Source: Acidobacteriota bacterium (GTDB lineage: Bacteria > Acidobacteriota > Vicinamibacteria > Marinacidobacterales > SMYC01). Taken from it: a DNA stretch of 26,085 bases. Of this stretch, positions 14,734 to 22,132 are shown in pieces; within the stretch, counting starts at the first letter, position 1, and every line of letters begins with the position of its first letter. Both the position numbers and the translations under genes were made by a program. The notes under the pieces were generated by a model that saw only the letters and a list, made by a program, of their open reading frames with translations, did no database searches and was not told where the DNA came from. The stretch spans positions 1 to 26,085 of the forward strand of contig JAJCXL010000350.1 of the NCBI GenBank assembly GCA_029263435.1. The letters are read 5' to 3'.

Positions 14734-15072
14734 ATGGCCGACCATATGTACAAAGTTATCTTCGTCAACCAGGGGGAGATTTATGAGATCTATGCACGCA
14801 AGGTCTCTCAAGGGGGGTTGTTCGGATTCGTGGAAGTCGAGGAGTTGGCTTTCGGGCAAAACACGAAGGTCGTGATCGACCCATCGCAAGAGAGGCTCGA
14901 GCGAGAGTTCGAAGGCGTCAAGCGAGTGCACCTACCGATGCATTCAGTCGTGCGTATCGATGAAGTCGAAAAACCCGGGGTCGGGCGGATCTCGACCTCT
15001 ACGGGTGAGGGAAACCTTCGCCCCTTCCCCACGATGTTTCCCCCGAAAGGAGATTCCGGCGGCGGGGACTGA
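14734..15072 (+). CDS. DUF1820 family protein
   Basis: A 112-residue cytosolic protein that matches DUF1820 almost throughout: MYKVIFVNQGEIYEIYARKV, then GGLFGFVEVEELAFGQNTKVVIDP, then EFEGVKRVHLPMHSVVRIDEVEK. The C-terminal tail (about 25 residues, Gly/Pro-rich) is typical. The family has no established function; it is found mainly in Proteobacteria and some other phyla. The start is taken at ATG 14734; a second ATG at 14746 is possible. The gene is divergent from the selenoprotein candidate with only 36 nt between the start codons, so they share a control region. Confidence 0.88.
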   Translation: MADHMYKVIFVNQGEIYEIYARKVSQGGLFGFVEVEELAFGQNTKVVIDPSQERLEREFEGVKRVHLPMHSVVRIDEVEKPGVGRISTSTGEGNLRPFPTMFPPKGDSGGGD

Positions 15073-15105
15073 CGTCGTCGTGTTGCATTCTCCCGTCGGC
15101 GTCGA

Positions 15106-15122
15106 CACCTGCGATCGCGGTG
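15106..15122. repeat. imperfect palindrome centred on GCGATCGC
   Basis: CACC-T-GCGATCGC-GGTG is a near-perfect dyad with one unpaired base, 34 nt after the DUF1820 stop. It may be a protein-binding site or chance; the octamer is a known over-represented palindrome in some genomes, but here I see it only once in this region. Confidence 0.25.
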
Positions 15123-15152
15123 ACTTGCGCCAGGATCGGTGGAGAAAAGACC

Positions 15153-15179
15153 CGAAATCGCCTCGCGACCTGCGATTCG
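15153..15179. repeat. inverted repeat / hairpin downstream of DUF1820
   Basis: CGAAATCGC (15153-15161) pairs with GCGATTCG (15172-15179) with one bulged A and a 10-nt loop. No T-run follows on the plus strand, so it is not a classic terminator. It is followed by a direct repeat of TAGGGAAATC at 15180-15189 and 15195-15204 (period 15). The remaining part of 15073-15326 holds no gene; it turns AT-rich from about 15200. Confidence 0.35.
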
Positions 15180-15240
15180 TAGGGAAATCGCAACTAGGGA
15201 AATCCTTACTCTAGACAGGGATTCTCGGAAGTCCTAATAT

Positions 15241-15270
15241 TTGAACAGTTTTCCGCTCTCCACTCATACT
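15241..15270 (+). promoter_or_regulatory. weak candidate promoter upstream of small ORF
   Basis: TTGAAC (15241-15246) and CATACT (15265-15270) are 18 nt apart in the AT-rich patch that precedes the small reading frame at 15327. Match to consensus is moderate only. Confidence 0.25.
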
Positions 15271-15326
15271 TAATTTATCGGGCGGGAAAGATACCTACAT
15301 GAGTTGCATCAGTGAGGAGTCATACC

Positions 15327-15479
15327 GTGTCCATCAACGGAGAACGTCTCGGGAGAGTCATCGTACTGAGTAGTGGGTTGTTCGTTCTGAGCCAGATGTG
15401 GGCTCAAATGGCGATGGAGATTCACTTCCCGTTGGCGTTGAAGCTGGGGCCGTTGACGGCCGTCTTGTTTCTTCAATAG
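15327..15479 (+). CDS. small hydrophobic protein, 50 residues, unknown
   Basis: A GTG at 15327 has GAGGAG (15314-15319) 7 nt upstream, a near-ideal ribosome binding site in a region otherwise without a gene. The frame runs to TAG at 15477-15479. The product has a short charged N-terminus (SINGERLGR) followed by an almost uncharged stretch (VIVLSSGLFVLSQMWAQMA, then HFPLALKLGPLTAVLFLQ), so it could be a small membrane protein. I recognise no family. It is the only frame here with start, ribosome binding site and hydrophobic pattern together; chance cannot be excluded. Confidence 0.45.
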   Translation: MSINGERLGRVIVLSSGLFVLSQMWAQMAMEIHFPLALKLGPLTAVLFLQ

Positions 15480-15530
15480 GGGGATTTGGTCTCGTTTCTC
15501 CAATGAGACGCACGGGCTCGTGCGGAGCGG

Positions 15531-15560
15531 TTGACAGCGTTTCCGAAAAGTCGCTATTTT
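15531..15560 (+). promoter_or_regulatory. promoter placing a GTG start codon at +1 (leaderless)
   Basis: A perfect -35 TTGACA (15531-15536) is followed by TATTTT (15555-15560) at 18 nt, or CTATTT at 17 nt. The GTG of the next gene begins 8 nt after the -10 box with no Shine-Dalgarno, so the mRNA probably starts at or next to the start codon. Confidence 0.55.
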
Positions 15561-15567
15561 CGACGTT

Positions 15568-16269
15568 GTGCTGCTGGCTCTGACGACACTTCTCGTTCCC
15601 GCGTTTCTCGCGGGACAGCCCTGTGCCGAGCTCATCGAGGATCAGCTCGTTGCCTGGAAGGCGAGCCCGGAGGTCTTGAGAGCGCCAGGTGGGCCCGAAG
15701 GGGGCGCGGTCTATCGCATCGCGACGTCGCGCATAGGAGTCTGGCTGACCTATCACCAGCCTCGAGGCACCCACCATCAGAGCTTGTTCCGCACGGACTC
15801 CAAAGAGACCGTTCGTCTCGACTATCTCGACGGTTGTCGGGTGGCTCGCTCCGAGAGCCGAAATCCCGCACCAGCCCCGGACGCTTTCACCGACGAGATG
15901 CTGAGGATGGCGCTCAACGAGAGCCCGCGTCTCGTCGTCTACTTGTGGTCACCCCATTCACCTCTATCCGTGGATGGCTATCACGAGATCGCGGCGGCGG
16001 CCGCGGATCTCGAAGTGCGCTTCATCGCGATCTCGGACGCTTCCGCGGACCCTTCGTACCGAGACGCCACCGCGGATGCGAGCGGCATTCCAAAGCTCGC
16101 CCGCCGGCCGCTAGGCTCGACGGAGCTCTTGTTCCGAGACCTCGCGGTGCACACGCCCGCGATACTGGTATTCGCCTGGGGCGAGGCGAGCGCGCCGCTC
16201 CCCGGTTTTCGTTTGCGGGACGCGTATCGCGAATATCTGCGCTCTATATTCGAGCGGAGTGGGCGGTGA
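15568..16269 (+). CDS. secreted protein with degenerate thioredoxin-like region, function unknown
   Basis: The 233-residue product begins with a signal-peptide-like stretch (LLALTTLLVPAFLAGQPC). The N-terminal half (to about 110) has no family I recognise. The C-terminal half reads like a thioredoxin fold: PRLVVYLWSPHSPLS where the redox site W-C-x-x-C would be, then LEVRFIAISDASADPS, then HTPAILVFAWGE in place of the cis-proline loop. No cysteine is present in that region, so if the fold is right it has lost redox activity. Assignment rests on pattern only. The GTG start has no ribosome binding site but a strong -35/-10 pair directly upstream. Confidence 0.6.
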   Translation: MLLALTTLLVPAFLAGQPCAELIEDQLVAWKASPEVLRAPGGPEGGAVYRIATSRIGVWLTYHQPRGTHHQSLFRTDSKETVRLDYLDGCRVARSESRNPAPAPDAFTDEMLRMALNESPRLVVYLWSPHSPLSVDGYHEIAAAAADLEVRFIAISDASADPSYRDATADASGIPKLARRPLGSTELLFRDLAVHTPAILVFAWGEASAPLPGFRLRDAYREYLRSIFERSGR

Positions 16270-16273
16270 GAAG

Positions 16274-16302
16274 TGGACGGTCCGGTTGCCGGAGTCTATG
16301 AT
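16274..16302 (+). promoter_or_regulatory. candidate promoter of the FmdB-type gene
   Basis: TGGACG (16274-16279, 4 of 6) and TATGAT (16297-16302, 5 of 6) are 17 nt apart, about 60 nt upstream of the ATG at 16365 and its GAGGAA ribosome binding site. Confidence 0.4.
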
Positions 16303-16364
16303 GAAGGGCGTACGGCCAGTGGGTTCGCGCGCCTGTTTTCTCTGACATGAGGAACATCTGAGAG

Positions 16365-16598
16365 ATGCCTATTTTCGAGTATCGATGCGAAAAGTGCGAC
16401 GAGGCGTTCGAGACGCTCGTCATGGGTAAAGAGATTCCCGAGTGTCCCGGATGTCACGGAACCAAGCTCGAGCGCTTGCTGTCCACGTTCGCGGCCGTGA
16501 CGGGCACGAGCGGAGGTCGAGCGGAGCTCAACGCGGGGCCCGAGTCATGCGGCTCGTGCGGCGATCCCCGAGGGCCGGGCGCCTGCTCGGTCAACTAG
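16365..16598 (+). CDS. FmdB-type zinc ribbon protein
   Basis: A 77-residue protein with the FmdB family zinc ribbon: PIFEYRCEKCDEAFETLV (CEKC) and then ECPGCHGTKLERLLSTFA (CPGC), so four cysteines for one zinc. The family is named after a putative regulator of formamidase genes; its role is not established in most bacteria, and it is best called a small zinc-ribbon protein. The tail ESCGSCGDPRGPGACSVN adds three more cysteines, as in many members. GAGGAA lies about 10 nt before the ATG. Confidence 0.85.
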   Translation: MPIFEYRCEKCDEAFETLVMGKEIPECPGCHGTKLERLLSTFAAVTGTSGGRAELNAGPESCGSCGDPRGPGACSVN

Positions 16599-16627
16599 GC
16601 TCTGCTGACGGTCGGTTCGAGACCGCT

Positions 16628-16679
16628 TGACGGCGCGGCGACGGCGAGCTCAGCCTGACGGCGCGGCGACGGCTAGCTC
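16628..16679. repeat. tandem 24-bp direct repeat, period 28
   Basis: Copies at 16628-16651 and 16656-16679 start TGACGGCGCGGCGACGGC and differ at a single base (G versus T) near the end. The second copy runs into the 3' end of the minus-strand lipoprotein gene, and the differing base creates that gene's TAG stop. It lies just downstream of the FmdB-type gene. Confidence 0.7.
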
Positions 16680-18088
16680 GCGTTGGCACAAAACGCCTCT
16701 AGCGTTTCGCGCCGGACCATTCCTTCTTGCCACTTCTCCTCGACGAGGGCGGAGCACTGCTTCGGGTTGAGGCTTGCTACGATCCACGGCGTCTCGTGGT
16801 CCTTGGGCGCAGGCGCATTCGGCGCGCAGGCGCCATACCAGAGACTCCCTATGGCCGCGGCGCTTTTGCGGCTTGCTTCGGAGTCGAAAAAGCTCTTCTT
16901 CAATAGTGACGTTTTGATGGGATTCGTGACTTTGAAATAGAAGCGCTTGTCCTTCTCGCTTTCTTTGGGGACGGCGTTGAAAAGGTAAAAGAGATTACCG
17001 TCGGGAAGGAAAGCCGGAAAGTAGTTGCCCACGCCTTCGGCGAGCGACGTCGTCAGACGCCTCATATTGCGATAACCGGTGATGTCGCCTTTGGCGTCTC
17101 GGTCGAGATCGACGACCACCACGTCCGTCGTCGTATCCGCCGGAAGGCCTCCGTTGATGAAAGGAGTCAAATAGCCCCCTTTGCTGATGTGAAACGTGAG
17201 CTGCGACCCGTCGAAGCTGAAATCGGCTTTGCCGGCGGCGAAGCCGAAATCGATCACTTCTTTGCAGCTCGTGGTGCCTTGGTCGGGGCTTACACTCACG
17301 ATCTCGTAGAGCTTGAGTGACGAGCCGGGCGAGTACTCGCGTTCTTCGCTCGAGCTCGTGTACGACGCGACGTAGCGGGCGTCCTTGGAAATGAATGGAG
17401 TGTTGAGATCATTCTTGATCTCCGGACACAGTTTCATCGGCTCGCTCGCGGCGACGTTGACGGTGTCTCCGCCGCGTCGGCTGAAGGCGTAGTCGACGAT
17501 GCGGAACCCGGACTCGCTCGAAGTCCCCGAGAACATGACGCGGTAGGTTCTCGTGAACTCCCCATTGGGGTTCGCTCCGCGGTCTCCGTCGCGATTGACG
17601 ATGCCCGTCGATTGGTAATAGACCTTTCTCAAGTCCTCGTGCTCGTGGATGTAGACCGGCTCGACGTCGAGTGCGTCCTCGCCGCGCTCGAGGTAACCGA
17701 GTAGCTCGGTCGCGTCGTAGAATCGTATATATTCGTCGGAAGTGTAGTAGGACGGTACCGTCATGTAGAGTCCGTCCGGCGTGGCGACGGCATCGGACCG
17801 ATCCGGTATCTTGATCCGCTCCCCGGAACCCAGGTCGTAGAGATAGTTCTGATCGTGACTGGCGAAACCAACCACCCAAGCCGCGCTTCGATTCGGTACC
17901 GGTCTCGCGAACCAGTTGACGTCATCGATAGGCGGCTCGCCCTCAGCGGGTCGCACCGTATCCACCCGCGAGCCCGTGCCTTCGATGGAGCAGTAGTCGA
18001 TCTCGACGCTTTCGATAGGCTCCGGGGGCGATTGACAGGCAACGAGCGTCACCATGCCGAGCAAGATTGAGATAGCGGATCGCTTCAT
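16673..18088 (-). CDS. secreted lipoprotein, beta-propeller-like, unknown function
   Basis: From the ATG at 18088 the product has 471 residues and begins with a lipoprotein signal: basic MKR, hydrophobic SAISILLGMVTLV, then lipobox VAC with the cysteine to be lipidated, followed by QSPPEP. The body is beta-rich with TolB/WD40-like segments: YLYDLGSGERIKIPDRSD, TPFISKDARYVASYTSS, GKADFSFDGSQLTFHISKGG, YFPAFLPDGNLFYLFNAV. Such S-x-D-G-x patterns suggest propeller blades. Several extra cysteines occur (YCSIEG, KLCPEI, TSCKEV, YGACAP, FCANAS). No catalytic motif is seen. A longer frame upstream would run through the divergent gene's start and is unlikely. It lacks a Shine-Dalgarno, but a -10 box lies 7 nt before the ATG. 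It is divergent from the serine hydrolase, 16 nt between starts. Confidence 0.7.
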   Translation of the reverse strand: MKRSAISILLGMVTLVACQSPPEPIESVEIDYCSIEGTGSRVDTVRPAEGEPPIDDVNWFARPVPNRSAAWVVGFASHDQNYLYDLGSGERIKIPDRSDAVATPDGLYMTVPSYYTSDEYIRFYDATELLGYLERGEDALDVEPVYIHEHEDLRKVYYQSTGIVNRDGDRGANPNGEFTRTYRVMFSGTSSESGFRIVDYAFSRRGGDTVNVAASEPMKLCPEIKNDLNTPFISKDARYVASYTSSSEEREYSPGSSLKLYEIVSVSPDQGTTSCKEVIDFGFAAGKADFSFDGSQLTFHISKGGYLTPFINGGLPADTTTDVVVVDLDRDAKGDITGYRNMRRLTTSLAEGVGNYFPAFLPDGNLFYLFNAVPKESEKDKRFYFKVTNPIKTSLLKKSFFDSEASRKSAAAIGSLWYGACAPNAPAPKDHETPWIVASLNPKQCSALVEEKWQEGMVRRETLEAFCANAS

Positions 18089-18095
18089 AGAGGAA

Positions 18096-18124
18096 ATTGT
18101 AGAGATGCCATCGACTTCAAGCAA
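18096..18124 (-). promoter_or_regulatory. promoter of lipoprotein gene, leaderless geometry
   Basis: On the minus strand TTGCTT (18124-18119) and TACAAT (18101-18096, 5 of 6) are 17 nt apart, and the ATG at 18088 begins 8 nt after the -10 box (7 nt between), where the transcript would start. The element overlaps the first codons of the divergent serine hydrolase gene. Confidence 0.5.
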
Positions 18125-19742
18125 GCTCGCTACCCTATGTGTTCTCGTCGCGTCCTCCGTCGCCGGGGCCAGCGCCGAAAGCCGCGTCGACGCACTCTTC
18201 GCGGGCTGGAGCCACCCAGACACTCCTGGCTGTGCGGTGGGCATCATCGAAGACGGTGCCTTCGTGTACCGGCAGGCCTACGGCGCGGCCAATCTCGAGC
18301 ACGACGTGCCGTTGAGCTCGAGCTCGGTGTTCCGGATGGCTTCCGTCTCGAAGCAGTTTGCCGCCTTCGCCGTTTTGCTCGCGGAGCAGCAGGGACGGCT
18401 CGCGCTTGATGACGATATTCGCAAGTTCATTCCCGAGCTTCCCGTCGTCTCACCTGCGGTCACGCTGCGCCACCTCATCCACCACACGAGCGGCATTCGC
18501 GACTATTTGACGGTCATGTATCTCGCCGGATTCGATGAGGATGCGATCTACACGAACGAGGAGGTCCTAGAGCGTTTGTCCCTCTTGGAGGGGACCAATT
18601 TCGCAGCCGGTAGCGAGTATCTCTATAGCAACTCCGGATATTTCTTACTGTCTCAGATCGTTTTGCGCGCCACCGGACTCGCGCTTTCGGAGTTCTCCGA
18701 GAAGTTCATCTTCGAGCCGCTCGGAATGAACCACACGCACTTTCATGACGACTTGCGGAAGGTCGTCAAGTCTCGCGCCTCGGGCTACCGCCCGCGAGCG
18801 GAGGGTGGCTTCGAACTGCACGGCACTGGGCTCAACATGGTGGGGGATGGTGGGCTGTACACCAGTGTCGACGACCTGCTGGCTTGGGATCGAAATTTCT
18901 ACACAGGAGAAGTAGGCGGAGAGATCCTTCGGAGGCGCCGCCTACAGACCCCGACGCTTTCGGACGGGACTCCGCAGATCTACGCGGCAGGCGTGCAGGT
19001 AACGCCCCTTCGCGGAAGACGGACGATATCCCACGGCGGGTCGTGGGTCGGATTTCGCACCGCGATGTTGATGTATCCAGAGGAGCGGTTGTCGGTCTAC
19101 GTCTTGTGCAATGTCTCCACTGCGACACCCACGATCCGAGCACGAGAGATCGCGGATATCTACTTGGAGCTACCCGAGAGCGGGCCGCCCTCATCACGCG
19201 TCGAGTTGTCGGAAGAGGCCCTTGCCGATAGAGCGGGGGTGTATTGGAACGATGAGAGAGCGGAGCTACTCGATCTGAGCGTGGCCACGGACACTCTGAC
19301 TTGGAAACAGACTCGCCAGACTCTCGTGCCGATGGACGAAGATCGATGGATCGGATCCTCCTCTGACGAAGAGCCGGTGGAGCTTCGCTTCCGTGTCGAT
19401 GGTGAGACCCGTCTGGTGACGCTGTCCCGAGCGGGGCAACGGGTGTTCGTCTACGAACGGGCCCGACGGGAAGACCCCATGCCGCCCGTTTCCGAACAGC
19501 GTCATCTCATCGGGTTGTACCGCTGCAATGAGCTGGACGTGACCTATCGGGTCGAGCCCGACGGGTCGAACGCGCTCAGGTTGGTGACACCGGGATTCGA
19601 GTCGACCCTGCAGCGTGTCTTCGGTGACGTGTATCGATGGGACGAGGGCAGTGTCGTGTTGCGGCGCGATGATGGTGGGCGCGTCTCCGGGTTCGAGCTC
19701 GCGGCCGGACGGGCGAGGCATTTCTCTTTCGAGAAGCTGTAG
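18105..19742 (+). CDS. secreted serine hydrolase, beta-lactamase class C / penicillin-binding-like family
   Basis: A 545-residue exported protein: signal peptide SSKLATLCVLVASSVAGASA, then the beta-lactamase/transpeptidase-like domain. The three active-site motifs are present: S80-V-S-K83 (nucleophile Ser80), Y174-S-N176 and H310-G-G312 (in place of KTG). The N-terminal GCAVGIIEDGAFVYRQAYGAANLE and the HHTSGIRDYL loop are typical of the class C-like serine hydrolases (esterases, D-aminopeptidases, PBP4-star types). The C-terminal 170 residues form a separate beta-rich domain (LADRAGVYWNDERAELLDLSV, HLIGLYRCNELDVTYRVEPD) as in many members. Real substrates, peptides or esters, cannot be told. 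ATG 18105 gives the signal peptide directly. Its promoter must lie within the divergent lipoprotein gene. Confidence 0.88.
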   Translation: MPSTSSKLATLCVLVASSVAGASAESRVDALFAGWSHPDTPGCAVGIIEDGAFVYRQAYGAANLEHDVPLSSSSVFRMASVSKQFAAFAVLLAEQQGRLALDDDIRKFIPELPVVSPAVTLRHLIHHTSGIRDYLTVMYLAGFDEDAIYTNEEVLERLSLLEGTNFAAGSEYLYSNSGYFLLSQIVLRATGLALSEFSEKFIFEPLGMNHTHFHDDLRKVVKSRASGYRPRAEGGFELHGTGLNMVGDGGLYTSVDDLLAWDRNFYTGEVGGEILRRRRLQTPTLSDGTPQIYAAGVQVTPLRGRRTISHGGSWVGFRTAMLMYPEERLSVYVLCNVSTATPTIRAREIADIYLELPESGPPSSRVELSEEALADRAGVYWNDERAELLDLSVATDTLTWKQTRQTLVPMDEDRWIGSSSDEEPVELRFRVDGETRLVTLSRAGQRVFVYERARREDPMPPVSEQRHLIGLYRCNELDVTYRVEPDGSNALRLVTPGFESTLQRVFGDVYRWDEGSVVLRRDDGGRVSGFELAAGRARHFSFEKL

Positions 19743-19765
19743 GAAGGCGGCGAAAGGAAAAAGGA

Positions 19766-20977
19766 TTACCGCAACTGATCGCGGAGATCCTCGTAGTGGG
19801 CACGGAGTCTGGCGCGTAGCTCGGCGGGCTCGATCGTCTCCTTCGAAGCTCGTTCGGCCAGTTGGGCTTGTGCGAGCTCCACCCCGGGCCAGAGTCGACC
19901 GCCGAGCCTGTCGACGAGGTCGTCGTCATAGCCGAATCCGAACGCATCCACGCTGGGCGGCGCCGTCTCGTACTTGTTTTTCAAACCCAGCGCGTTGAAC
20001 GGAAAACCTCGAGCCCAGTCGGCGTGGTAGCCGATCAGCTTCTGGTCCGCGTTCACTGACACGAGTCCGTGGGGAACGCAGTTGATGTCTTCGATCCCAT
20101 AGCGGAGCCGGAGTATGTCCGTCAGGTTCGTCGCCGCTTGAACTTGGGCGGCAGTGATGAGATCGACGTCCGTGCTCCACTGACTTTCGAAGGCTATCCC
20201 GATGAAGCTCTCATTCAGATTCAAGTAAAAGTAGTCCTCATCCGCCCAAATGGACTCACCCGCGTGGATGGCGACGCTTTCTTCTGAAACGATGCGATAG
20301 ACCCGGCCGAAGCGGTCGATCATGTAGTTGTAGATTTCGCGTCGTTTGAGCCACCCGATGAGATCCCGGGTTTGGTCGAGGATGTCGCGGCTAAAATCTT
20401 CGGCGAACGGCGCCATGTCGTTCTGGGAGGCGTGATAGACGATGCCTACCGGAGGTCCTGTTCTCTCTATTGGGGAGCTCCCGTCTTTCGGAAACACGAG
20501 ATAATGACGGGCCTTACCGGTGGTCGTAAACTCGGTATCGATCCTCAACCCGTTGCTCCACAGCTCCTCGGTGTCGGTCTCGGTGACCAGCCATACGTTC
20601 GCCGGCGCCTTGGTCGAACGGTTGGGATGAAAGTCGAGCCCCGCGGCGGACAGAATCTCCGGGGTGGGAATCAGCCGTGCCGCGAGCCAGTCGGCCCCGG
20701 TGCGAGACGCTCCATACAAGTGATAGCCGGAGAATCCAACCACGGCGAACGTGCCGGCGAGCAGGGCATGGCGTAGGTAGTAGAGGAGCCGAAGCGGTAG
20801 CTTCGGAAAATCGATCACCGATTCGTTAGAGCTTCTCGCGAGCGCACCGAAAGATTCCAAGGCGAGGAAATGAAAAACGATCCCTCGCACGATGGGGAGC
20901 CGGCGAATGAGCTCGGCCTGCGCCTCGTAGGCAGTGAGGGTGCTCTTGATGAACCAGAGCTTCTTGGGCGGGTCCAT
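19766..20977 (-). CDS. membrane-anchored N-acetylmuramoyl-L-alanine amidase-like protein (Amidase_2 fold)
   Basis: From ATG 20977 the protein has 403 residues. After a cytosolic-looking N-terminus and a hydrophobic span at about 65-90 (LLAGTFAVVGFSGYHLYG), the C-terminal two thirds resemble Amidase_2/peptidoglycan-recognition domains: GIVYHASQND (zinc ligand H182), YNYMIDRFGRVYRIV, VAIHAGES, NESFIGIAFE, INCVPHGLVS and LIGYHADWARGFPFN (second histidine H318). The third ligand, usually an Asp or Cys ten residues after that histidine, is N328, so zinc binding may differ or activity may be lost. An alternative ATG at 21067, with AAGGAG 16 nt upstream, would add 30 residues. It lies downstream of two actin-like genes on the same strand and is probably in their operon, which suggests a role in cell-wall remodelling. 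Confidence 0.7.
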   Translation of the reverse strand: MDPPKKLWFIKSTLTAYEAQAELIRRLPIVRGIVFHFLALESFGALARSSNESVIDFPKLPLRLLYYLRHALLAGTFAVVGFSGYHLYGASRTGADWLAARLIPTPEILSAAGLDFHPNRSTKAPANVWLVTETDTEELWSNGLRIDTEFTTTGKARHYLVFPKDGSSPIERTGPPVGIVYHASQNDMAPFAEDFSRDILDQTRDLIGWLKRREIYNYMIDRFGRVYRIVSEESVAIHAGESIWADEDYFYLNLNESFIGIAFESQWSTDVDLITAAQVQAATNLTDILRLRYGIEDINCVPHGLVSVNADQKLIGYHADWARGFPFNALGLKNKYETAPPSVDAFGFGYDDDLVDRLGGRLWPGVELAQAQLAERASKETIEPAELRARLRAHYEDLRDQLR

Positions 20978-21104
20978 CACCCGAGAAGAGAGAAAATCGA
21001 GCGTCGCGCGATGTCTTCGATGCGGCAGCTCTGGACTCGCACCCGGGAGATGCGTGAAGCCCCACATCGTCGCCCGCTCAGGTCTCCTTGCTTCGAGCCT
21101 ATAC

Positions 21105-22115
21105 CTAACTGTCGTAGACCGCTGCGATGAACGCGCCTCGGGCAGTCGCTTGAGTCGGATTCGGAGACATCCGTACTTCCGAGATCGGGATCGGGCAGGA
21201 CGAGGCTTCGAGGGCTCGCTCGAAGCGTTCACGGAAGCCGTTCGGCTGTGCGGTCCCGCCCGCGAGAACGACGGGCATCGCGCGGTCGAGCTGGTGAGCT
21301 TCGCTCGATGCCCGACTCACGGAAGTGTTCAACGTCGAGATCAACTCCGAGATCACCTCGTCGTAGTAGATGTGAAGCGCTTCTTCGATCTTGTCCTTTG
21401 GGGAGCTCGCCAAGTCGAGCGATTGCTCTTTGACCATCTTGACTCGAGTCGCAGATTCACCGGTGACCGAGCCGACGCTCTTGTCGATGAAGTCGCCGGC
21501 CTTGCTCGTCGAAAAAGAAATGACCGGTACCGAGAGGTAGGAAAGGCAGGCGTTGCACATGCCGCCGCCGGCAGAGATGCCGATGCCGGTAAAGTTCTCT
21601 TTCTCGAGCTCCGAGAACACGATCGCCTGGCCCTCGTTCACGCTCTTGGAGCGGAAGCCGAGCTCAGTGAGATAGCCCTCGAGGAGTTTCTCGTGATAGA
21701 TGAGGTCGTTGGGCGCGTCCGCCGGCGCTCCCGGCACGGAGTAACAAACGAGGTCGCTCTTGCTCCGTGGCTTTTTCACGAGCCCTTGGATGATGACTTT
21801 GATGAGCGTCAGCGCCGCGGGCTCGTCGGGGTTGATCAACCCGCCGCTCATGGGGCGCCTGGTCTCGGCATTGAACAATCCCGCAAACTTCTCGGCGTTG
21901 TTGCCGTAGACGAAGAAATGGCCGTTGTTCTGGTAATAGTGCACCTTGTTCTGCAACAAGATGTTCTCGGTGATCTTGGAGTAGGGAAGCGGGAGAAACG
22001 CGTTGACCTCGTTCGTTGCTTTCAGCTGGCTTCCGCTTTGGCGCACCGACATGATCTTGCTCGTGCCGATATCGAGGCCGATCCGGCCTTCGCCGTTGGC
22101 TACATCGCTGTCCAT
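21105..22115 (-). CDS. actin-like ATPase A (actin/MreB superfamily), downstream paralogue
   Basis: A 336-residue cytosolic protein of the actin/Hsp70/MreB fold. Phosphate-1 loop: GLDIGTSKI (D15). ETRRPMSGGLIN corresponds to the RP-x-x-DGVI segment of MreB. VNEGQAIVFSELEK fits the connect-1 region. Phosphate-2 reads GIGISAGGGMCNACLSYL: S181 stands where actin-fold ATPases have the Mg-coordinating Asp. FSTSKAGDFIDKSV resembles the segment after phosphate-2 in MreB/MamK (TKAGDYLDERL). The adenosine motif is PVVLAGGTAQPNGF. It is not FtsA (no 1C insertion) and shorter than ParM-like proteins only slightly. ATG is preceded by GGAGG 8 nt upstream. It lies 17 nt downstream of its paralogue. Family function is unknown to me; filament formation is an inference from the fold. 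Confidence 0.75.
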   Translation of the reverse strand: MDSDVANGEGRIGLDIGTSKIMSVRQSGSQLKATNEVNAFLPLPYSKITENILLQNKVHYYQNNGHFFVYGNNAEKFAGLFNAETRRPMSGGLINPDEPAALTLIKVIIQGLVKKPRSKSDLVCYSVPGAPADAPNDLIYHEKLLEGYLTELGFRSKSVNEGQAIVFSELEKENFTGIGISAGGGMCNACLSYLSVPVISFSTSKAGDFIDKSVGSVTGESATRVKMVKEQSLDLASSPKDKIEEALHIYYDEVISELISTLNTSVSRASSEAHQLDRAMPVVLAGGTAQPNGFRERFERALEASSCPIPISEVRMSPNPTQATARGAFIAAVYDS

Positions 22116-22132
22116 GGGGGTGTCCTCCGTTA

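Noticed and set aside
15111..15118. GCGATCGC as a cyanobacterial HIP1 site
   Set aside because: A single occurrence in a high-GC sequence; no sign of the high frequency seen in cyanobacteria.
18089..18247. N-terminal extension of the lipoprotein across the divergent gene
   Set aside because: The ATG at 18088 begins a complete lipoprotein signal with lipobox; the extension has no signal-like features and would overlap the serine hydrolase start.
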